Source: Molossus alvarezi
Lineage: Eukaryota > Chordata > Mammalia > Chiroptera > Molossidae
NCBI GenBank assembly: GCA_037176705.1
Contig: CM073891.1
Span: 53,198,571-53,262,570, forward strand
Direction: 5' to 3'
Length of the DNA: 64,000 nucleotides
How positions within the stretch are numbered: position 1 is the stretch's first letter; each line of letters opens with the position of its first letter. The notes under the pieces are model-generated. The model was not told the DNA's origin. It did not search any database and worked only from the letters and a program-made list of their open reading frames with translations. Below are positions 57,362 to 64,000 of the stretch, piece by piece. The position numbers and the translations under genes were made by a program.

Positions 57362-58137
57362 GATTAGATTCAGAGAGGCCCTTACTAGAAAGACTCCATT
57401 CATTCTGTCATAAGATAGTAAGAAGCTAGAAAAATTCCAGAACAAGTGGAATAGGGAAACTGAGACAGAGTTTGCAGCCATCTACTTAATCCTATCTTCC
57501 CCTAAATCAGGGATACTTTAGAGTAAATGGTTTGTACTTTTTCCCAGCTGGAGGGTAAATAGATTAAATCACCCTACTCAGGAAGACAGCAGAAATCCAA
57601 TTAATGTCATTTGCCAACCACAGCCAAGGACAGATGAAGTTAAGAGAATAATCCTCATTTTGTACATCAGCATAAAGCTGATGAATATTCTATTGAAATC
57701 CTCCCCTAAGAACTCCCTTAAATACGCAGCCTTTAAAACCCCTGAAAACAAAGGTCCCAGCACAATCTCCTTCCCAGGAGCATACCAGTGCCTCCCTCCT
57801 TCCCTTATTTCCCCACGGGCATGCATCTCCTGAACTCTAAGGGACCCCACAAGGCTTGCAACCAGGACAGCAAAGGGCAGTGGCAGTTCATCCCAGACAA
57901 AACCTCTGAACCTATACCCACAGCCCCTTTTCTCTGACTCCATAATGAGCCAAAGCAGCCAGCCTGGGCTCATTTCCCAGCCCTTTCTTGTTTCACTGTC
58001 CCCAGCTTTAGTAAATGTCCTCTAAAATTCACCTGGATTTATTTTGTGAAACTTCTCCTGCATGAAGTCAAGAATCCACACACTACTGGCTGGCCCTAGA
58101 CAGACCCACCAAGGGCCAAATCCCCTTTCTGGTAACA
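57362..58137 (+). mobile_element. ERV1-type LTR, second copy of the 2988-4005 family
   Basis: Shares with the first copy AGTCAAGAATCCACACACTAC, the GTGGAATAGGGAAACTGAGAC block, and the end TTCTGGTAACA. TAAATACGC-type TATA region around 57720. Start uncertain by about 50 bp because the 5' 100 bp are diverged. Confidence 0.62.
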
Positions 58138-58606
58138 ATTCTAGTTAAAATCCTATTCATTGGAAGTTCAGAATATTACTTCCCAAAGAGTGATTGGCAA
58201 AATACAATCAAAAGATTAGAAGCTTAACTCCTTTGTGTAATATATTATTCATTCATTACCATATGCCCAAATGTGGTTGTTTAATATGACAGGGTCGACA
58301 GAGACTCTTAGGACCTAATATCTGTATCAGTCCTCTCCAGACCTATCAGAAAGGATTGAGTCACACCTCTTCAAAAATTTTCCAAGACCTGCCCTTTTTT
58401 GTCTGACCTAGCTACAGTTGGCTGGCTGACCCCCTCCCTCCCTTCCTGTACTCCTGGGCCCAGAGGAAGTACCTATTTTACAAGTTTTTGTTTTGTTTTT
58501 ATTTCATTTTAATGCGCACAGCCTTGAATCAAACCATTTTCTACCTCAAGCCTCAAGTGACCAGTTTTCCTGGTTCAGCTCATGCCAGGATTGCTTAACT
58601 CTCTGA

Positions 58607-59094
58607 GCCCTGGCTGGTGTGGCTCAGTTGGTTGGAGCGTAGTCCCATGCACTGAAGGGTCACAGGTTCAATTCTGGTCAGGGCACATACCCAGGTTGCA
58701 GTTTCCATCCCTGATTGGGGCACATGTGGGAGGCAACCAGTTAATGTCTCTCTCTCACATCACTGTTTCTCTTTCCCTCTCTCCCTTTCTCTCCTTCTCT
58801 CTCCCTTCCTCTCTCTAGAACAGTGGTTCTCAACCTTCCTAATGCCCTTTAATACAATTCCTCATGTTGTGGTTACCCCCAACCATAAAATTAATTTTGT
58901 TGCTACTTCATAACTGTAATTTTGCTACCGTTATGAATCACCACGGGAAATATGTGTTTTCTGATGGTCTTAGGTGACCCCAGTGAAAGAGTTGTTCGAC
59001 CCCCAAAGGGGTCGCAACCCACAGGTTGAGAACCGCTGCTCTAGAATCAATGAAAAACATAACCTCAGGTAAGGATAAAAAAAACAAACAAAAG
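58607..59094 (+). mobile_element. VES-type SINE split by a hAT MITE
   Basis: Head GCCCTGGCTGGTGTGGCTCAG, pyrimidine tract to 58820, then a hAT element, then the tail CTCTAGAATCAATGAAAAAC with AACCTCAGGTAAGGAT. TCTCTGAG flanks both outer ends. Confidence 0.93.
58821..59038. mobile_element. hAT-type MITE (URR-like), 218 bp
   Basis: Ends CAGTGGTTCTCAACCTT and AGGTTGAGAACCGCTG. CTCTAGAA is duplicated exactly at 58813-58820 and 59039-59046, an 8-bp TSD made from the SINE tail. It is the opposite orientation to 23083-23290 and has an extra GTCGCAACCCAC block. Confidence 0.95.
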
Positions 59095-59929
59095 TTCTCT
59101 GAGAAACTTACATGCTTAGAACACATTATGCACTTTATACTTTGATAACATTATTCATTTTTCCAGCCTGCAGAAAAGAATCTGACCTTCAAGACTGGTC
59201 AATAATTCTCATTTTGAGCACTCCACAGGTTACTTCATTAGGTCAGTTAAAATACTTGCACAAGTTTACTCTCAGTTAATAGGAAAACACTGAACAATGG
59301 AGCAGATATCTGCTTTCAATTTTTAAAACTCACAGGGTAGACACTCTAGACCCTATACCTTTAAAAATTATTTACCAACTGTTATTTCATTGGAAACATT
59401 TTGCAAATTGAGAGCACAGGCATTTGGCCTATAATAGTCAAATCAGAATACTTTACAGCCTAGATATTATAGGAAATCCCTAGTTAAATGAATAGCAACT
59501 ATCAAGCAAATAGTTTTGGGAGTGATGGGGCTTAGTATAACTGTTAGTAATTCATATTTAACTGGGAGCTAGTTTAATCTGATTATTTTAACCCCCAGGG
59601 GTGATTAACTGAATGGCAATTTTTTGAGAGATGAGTAGAGGAAGAGCTAGTGATCATTTGGACATCAGCAAGGTCAAGGAAGGGGGAAATGCTTTAAAAG
59701 TAGAAGGGCTACATGGACAGGGATATAAAATCACAAAGACCATTTTAGAAGAGAGCTTCCCCTGGTTCAGCTCAAAATGTTGGCTGCAATTAGGCACACA
59801 AAAAAAAAAAAAGAAAGAAAGAAACTTCCTAAGACTGAAAGACACTATGTATTACAAATGCTATAGTCACATATTCTGTTTTCTCATAAAGTAGTTCTCA
59901 GAGCTTCTCATATTCAAGTGAATACTTAC

Positions 59930-60093
59930 TTGGAAATAAGTCTGCAGTATTTCATCTTAAGGATCCGGAGTTGTTTGCAGCCTATCTGAAGATCCTCAAA
60001 TATTTGGTCAGTAAGCAGGATACAACCAGAAATATCCAAAATGTGCAGGTAATGGCATTTTGCCGATAATATCTCTATCGCTGAGTCAGTAAT
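59930..60093 (-). CDS. FBXL13: FBXL13 coding exon (last leucine-rich repeats)
   Basis: - strand acceptor GTGTTCAG, donor GTAAGT. 164 nt, phase 0 at entry, two bases left. It encodes ITDSAIEILSAKCHYLHILD, then ISGCILLTDQIFEDL and QIGCKQLRILKMKYCRLIS. The repeated L-x-x-L-D-I-S-G-C...L-T-D pattern is a cysteine-containing leucine-rich repeat, the substrate-binding part of F-box LRR proteins. FBXL13 joins an SCF ubiquitin ligase through its N-terminal F-box (outside the window) and is also known as DRC6 of the ciliary dynein regulatory complex. No disabling mutation. Confidence 0.94.
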
Positions 60094-60165
60094 CTGAACA
60101 CACAGCCAAAGTAAGTACTGATTATTCTGATGAACTTCATCCCAGGGAAGAATAGTGCACAAGTC

Positions 60166-60430
60166 AGTTTTGGCTGCTGTAACAAATTACCACAGTCTGG
60201 GTAATTTTAACAGTAGACATTTATTTCTCACAGTTCTGGAGGCTGAGAAGTCTAAGATCAAGGTGCCCACAGATTCAGTGTCTTGGGAGGGCCCTTTTGA
60301 TTTACACATAGCTACCTTTCTTTTTTTTTTTTTTTTCATCCTCACCTGAGGACATTTTTCCATTTTTGTTCAGATAGAGTGGGAGGGAGAAAGAGTGAGA
60401 GAGAGAGAGAGAGGGAGAGAAAGAAAGAAA

Positions 60431-60480
<50 letters not shown>

Positions 60481-60833
60481 TCGAGTGGCTGCCTCCAGTA
60501 CAACCCCAACCAGGGCTGGGGATGAATCACAACTGAGGTACGTGCCCTTGACTGGACTCAAACCCACGACTCATTGGTCTGCAGGCCAACACTCTAACCG
60601 CTGAGCCAAATCGGCCAGGGCGATAGCTACCTTCTTGCTATATCCTAACATGGCAGAGAGAGAGCTCCTGTTTCTTCCTGTTTTTATAAAAACACTAATT
60701 CCATCATGGGGGCTTCACCTTGTTTAATTACTTTCCCAAAGCCTAACTTCCTCATACTATCATCTTGGGGATGGGGGTTTCAACATATGAATTTTAAGAG
60801 GACACAAACATTTAATCCCTAACAAATAGGACA
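60166..60833 (-). mobile_element. MaLR LTR, reverse strand, split by a SINE
   Basis: GGCTGCTGTAACAAATTACC at the left and GGGGTTTCAACATATGAATT with GACACAAACATTTAATCCC at the right are the complement of MLT1/MST-type LTRs. A SINE interrupts at 60321-60622. Confidence 0.82.
60321..60622 (-). mobile_element. VES-type SINE with expanded GA tract
   Basis: Reverse strand, head CCCTGGCCGATTTGGCTCAG, TSD ATAGCTACCTT on both sides. The complement of the pyrimidine tract has grown into long GA runs (60393-60476), and the GAAACATCGAG motif occurs twice, so a local duplication took place. Confidence 0.95.
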
Positions 60834-61128
60834 ATTGCAGGTTCTCTTTAATCGGCTTGTCACATGCTAGGTCTATAATTCAAGTTAGTGATTTAACGAT
60901 TTAACCGTTTCCAGAGCAATATATGTTTCAAGTGGTACCAACAGAATTTGTGATTTTGCTATTCTTTTTAGAGATCTGTTATTTGGATGGGAAAATTCAC
61001 CAAAATTTCCTTAGTAATACTTGTCACATCAATATAAGAATCCCCAGAAAAGAGACTTTCAATCTCCTGCCTAGAGGGAAAGATATGGCAGCCAAATTCT
61101 GGATGCTGTGTTGAAAAGAGCTTGAGTG

Positions 61129-61337
61129 GCCCAGCCAGTGTGGCTCAGTGGTTGAGCGTCAACCCATGCACCAAGAGGTTGCTGGTTCAATTCCCAGTCA
61201 GGGCACATGCCCAAGTTGTGGGTCTGATCCCCAGTGGGGGTCATGCAGGAGGCAGCCAATCGATGTTCTCTCTCATCGATGTTTCTATCTCTCTCTTCCT
61301 CTCCCTTCCTCTCTCTCTAAAAATTAATAAGGAAAAG
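61129..61337 (+). mobile_element. VES-type SINE with perfect 16-bp TSD
   Basis: Head GCCCAGCCAGTGTGGCTCAG, tail CTCTCTAAAAATTAATAAGG. GAAAAGAGCTTGAGTG is exact at 61113-61128 and 61338-61353. Confidence 0.96.
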
Positions 61338-62203
61338 AAAAGAGCTTGAGTGTCTCTCTGTATTCAGCTTTTAGTCACTTAATTCCCATTGGCACTTTGT
61401 ACCCAAGCTCTCTATTATACATGGTGTCTCCCAGACCAGCAACCCTTGGTTTTACTATGCAGACCAGATAGTTGAGTGATTTTGCCTGCAGAGATCATTT
61501 AGCAATATCTGGAGACATTTTTTATTGTCATGACTGAGGACGTGGGGGCTGGGTGATACTGATAAATAGTGGGTAGAGGGCAAGGTTGCTGTTAAAGTAC
61601 ATAGAACCACTACCCACTGCACAAAAATTATCTCATCCAAATTGTCAATAATGCCAAGCTTAAGAAATCTGACTCTAGGAAATAAATCTCCAGTCTTCCA
61701 GTGAGGGTAGAATGTTCAGCTGACCAGAGTTGTGGAGTAGGGGAAGAGATTTAAAGATCTGTTTACTTCTCCAGAACTTTAACCCATCTCCCTTATGTTA
61801 GCTACCCTCTTAGCCCAGCTCCAGAGGTACACTGTGCTGTCAAGCTTGAAGACTACGGTGTAAGTTCATTTTTCCCTCAGATTTCTCTACTGTTGACTTA
61901 GGATTCAAAGCCATCTCTGATCTGCTAAATTAGTCCATCTATTTTCAGGCTTCTAAATTTTGTTGCTCTTGTCTCTTCTGTTTTCCCTATCAACATGGTC
62001 CCTCACCCTTCTTCTGCAGCTGTGGTAGCACTTCAGGAAGGAACAAAACTATGTGTATATCTAATCTGCCATCTTAATCCAGAATCACAAATCTTTATTT
62101 CTCGACATAGAGGTATGTACATAATATATTAAGAGAAAAAAAGTAGGTTATAATCTATTTTGGAAAATATAATTCTATTCTTTTTTAAAAAAAAGACACA
62201 ACA

Positions 62204-62448
62204 ACCCTGGCCAGTTTGACTCAGCAGTTAGAGCATCAGCCTGTGGACCAGAGAAACCCGGGTTCAGTTCCCGTTGTGGGCCCGTACCTCAGTTGCAGTT
62301 TGTCCCTGGCCCCAGTTGGGGTCATGTGGTTGGCAACCAGTGGATGTGTCTCTCGCACATCGATGTTTCTCTCTCTTCCCCACTCTCTCCCTTCTGCTCT
62401 ATCTGAATATAAATTCAAAAATATCCTCGGGTGAGGATAAATAAATAA
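62204..62448 (+). mobile_element. VES-type SINE, hairpin-tail class
   Basis: Head ACCCTGGCCAGTTTGACTCAG, tail ATCCTCGGGTGAGGAT then (AAAT)n. AAAAAAGACAAAACA after it resembles the AAAAAAGACACAACA before it. Confidence 0.95.
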
Positions 62449-62512
62449 AAAAGACAAAACATAAACTTTCTATAACTTTTCCTAATTTCTTTGTACATAG
62501 AAAAAAAGTCTA

Positions 62513-62748
62513 GCCCTGGCCGGTTTGGCTCAGCGGTTAGAGCGTCGGCCTGCGGTCCTGAGAGACCTGGGTTCGGTTCCCGCTAAGGGCATGTACCTCG
62601 GTTGCAGTTTGTCCCCGGCCCTGGTTGGGTCGTGTGGGTGGCAACCACTCGACGTGTCCCTTTCACGTCAATGTTTCTCTCTCTCTCTCCCCCTACCACA
62701 CTCTATCTGAACAAAAATTAGAAAAAATGTCCTCGGGTGAGGAAAAAA
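62513..62748 (+). mobile_element. Young VES-type SINE, close to consensus
   Basis: Head GCCCTGGCCGGTTTGGCTCAG, AGAGCGTCGGCCTGCGGTCC, intact B box GGTTCGGTTCCCGC, tail GTCCTCGGGTGAGGA. Few differences from the inferred consensus of this class. Confidence 0.96.
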
Positions 62749-63370
62749 TTCTACAAGAATAAGTATAAAATACAATGGTTATGTCTGGATGGTGGTATGA
62801 CAATGACTTTTTATTCCTTTATGCTTTTATATGTAGTCCAAATATTTTATGATGAGTACATATTTCTTTTATAAACAGATGTCAAGAAAAATTGTCAAAC
62901 ACTTGAAGTCATATTGGAACACCAACAGGCCTACCTGAGGAATTCTATATGGAATTATGCCTTTGTTTGACATACTGTTTACTATTAGGGTCCAAACTCA
63001 ATGAAGTTACATGTTATAACTTGTCCAGAAGAGATGCAAATTATTTTTGTCTGGTAGATACTATAACTCCACAGTTATGGATTTATTACCTTGTAGGTTA
63101 TTACCCAATTTCGAACCTAACTCAATAATCATATTTCAACATTCTTTCTTCAGTTCCCATAAGTGCTCAGTAAGACCAAATGCTCTAGGAACTGGCTTTA
63201 CCATTTTGTTGGTTCTCTCATTAATGAATTAAATAAATCTTTGACATATTTTTGTATTTGTGTGAGAATTGTTTTTAACTTTTTGAAAATTCTATTTTAA
63301 CACAAATAAAATCATAAAACTATTTCTAATTTGAAGAAAGAAAAAAAAGTATAATGAATACCTCAGATAG

Positions 63371-63393
63371 CAAAAAAAAAAAAAAAAAAAAAA
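63371..63393 (+). repeat. Poly(A) run
   Basis: Uninterrupted A-run of about 23 bases, 95 bp from the FBXL13 exon donor, in the intron. No recognisable element attached. Confidence 0.9.
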
Positions 63394-63486
63394 ATTCTAT
63401 GGTGAGTTCAACCCCTGACTGCTTTGCTGCCTGAGTTCTTTGACTGCTTCAGTTTGACATTTCTGAGCTCTCACTTCTGCACATAC

Positions 63487-63621
63487 CTTTGGACAACCAG
63501 CAATGCTGAGAGATGTGAGGTTAAGGCAATATATGGCCAGTGATACAATAATTACATCTGATAGCTGGAGGCAGTAAGAGACATCCAAGTGTTCCAAGAT
63601 CTTTGAGCCTTTGCAGAGTGC
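63487..63621 (-). CDS. FBXL13: FBXL13 coding exon (leucine-rich repeat)
   Basis: - strand acceptor AATTTCTTGCAG, donor GTATGT. 135 nt, phase 0 at both ends, open. It encodes ALCKGSKILEHLDVSYC, then LQLSDVIIVSLAIYCL and NLTSLSIAGCPK, so it carries about one and a half cysteine-containing LRR units and joins directly to ITDSA in the next exon. Symmetric phase 0 matches the repeat-by-exon design of F-box LRR genes. A SINE lies only 36 bp upstream of its acceptor. Confidence 0.94.
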
Positions 63622-63657
63622 CTGCAAGAAATTCCAAGTCAAAAAGGGTTTTTCCTT

Positions 63658-63896
63658 GCCCAGGTTTGGCTCTGTGGTTAGAGCGTTGGCCCGTGGACTG
63701 AAGAGTTTCAGGTTTAATACCCGGCTCCAGTCAGGGTTGTGCAGGAGGCAACCAGTCAATGTACCTCTCTCACATCAATGTTTCTCTCTCTCTGTGTCCC
63801 CCTCCCTTCCTCCCTCCTTCCCTCCCACTCCATCTGAAAATCAATGGAAAAATATCCTCAATGAGGATTTAAAAAGATAAATAAATAAATATTTTT
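63658..63896 (+). mobile_element. VES-type SINE next to an FBXL13 splice acceptor
   Basis: Head GCCCAGGTTTGGCTCTGTGG, tail ATCCTCAATGAGGAT with a three-base loop. The flanks AAAAAGGGTTTTTCCTT and AAAAAGAGGTTTTTTCTTT are an imperfect TSD. It is antisense to FBXL13. Confidence 0.93.
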
Positions 63897-64000
63897 AAAA
63901 AGAGGTTTTTTCTTTTCTTTTCCTTAGTCTTTTTTTTTTCTTGCAAAGAAAAATATGTAATGAGAGTGATTAAGCAAATATAAGGATATTTTTGTCATAA

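Larger units (their letters stand above)
53722..59929 (-). other. FBXL13: FBXL13 last intron, 6.2 kb
   Basis: GT...AG intron on the - strand. It contains SINEs, an old LTR, an ERV LTR with leader, a second LTR and a SINE split by a hAT MITE. Nothing assignable in 53722-54329, 55426-55924, 56667-57361 (one 112-codon - strand frame, not recognised), 58138-58606 and 59104-59929. Confidence 0.85.
60094..63486 (-). other. FBXL13: FBXL13 intron, 3.4 kb
   Basis: GT...AG intron with a MaLR LTR and four SINEs. Nothing else assignable in 60834-61112, 61354-62203 and 62749-63371. The A-run at 63371-63393 may be a degraded retroposon tail. Confidence 0.85.

Noticed and set aside
57578..57973. 131-codon - strand frame
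   Set aside because: Antisense to the LTR at 57362-58137.
62513..62600. tRNA gene-like A and B boxes
   Set aside because: This is the tRNA-derived head of a SINE; the cloverleaf is not intact and the same head occurs at over 30 places.
1..64000. A new defence, toxin or biosynthetic system
   Set aside because: Apart from two known vertebrate genes and one retrocopy, everything that could be assigned is transposable-element sequence; no unexplained multi-gene arrangement was seen.

Overview
This is intronic and intergenic nuclear DNA from a bat, read from the sequence alone. The evidence is at least 36 copies of a tRNA-derived SINE of the chiropteran VES type, on both strands and in several age classes. 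Its head matches GCCCTGGCCGGTTTGGCTCA and it ends in a pyrimidine-rich tail. Mammalian L1, HAL1, L2, MIR, MaLR, hAT, mariner and Tigger repeats lie around them. The window is AT-rich, with short exons in long introns and consensus GT/AG splice sites. The family cannot be fixed further; a yangochiropteran such as a vespertilionid or molossid is an inference.

Two genes are present, arranged tail to tail as in the human 7q22 interval. FAM185A runs on the + strand. Its last five coding exons (248-386, 14130-14171, 21181-21276, 29280-29414, 49884-49996) join in frame, 525 nt in all, and end in a TAA. FBXL13 (also called DRC6) runs on the - strand. Its last three coding exons lie at 63487-63621, 59930-60093 and 53601-53721 and carry the C-terminal leucine-rich repeats. 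The two stop codons are about 3.6 kb apart. The 5' parts of both genes lie outside the window.

The rest is layered repeats. 0-14 kb: SINEs, an ERV1-type LTR, a mariner MITE, an L2 holding a Tigger MITE, and a Tigger copy split by an unclassified retroposon with an 18-bp target-site duplication (TSD). 14-30 kb: MIR, SINEs, a hAT MITE with a perfect TSD, and an L1 with an internal deletion occupied by a SINE. 33-37 kb: a reverse-strand half-LINE (HAL1-like) element with both ends and a TSD. 38-45 kb: a nest of L1s inside an older L1. 48-49 kb: a processed pseudogene of the chromatin remodeller SMARCA5. 54-59 kb: two LTRs in FBXL13 introns, an ERV LTR with a primer-binding-site-like leader, and a second hAT MITE inserted in a SINE tail.

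I found no novel multi-gene system, CRISPR array, operon or RNA gene. The most interesting material is retroposition history: the HAL1 element, SINEs at L1 deletion junctions, a conserved tail hairpin in one SINE class, the unclassified retroposon, and a probable species-specific shortening of the FBXL13 C-terminus.
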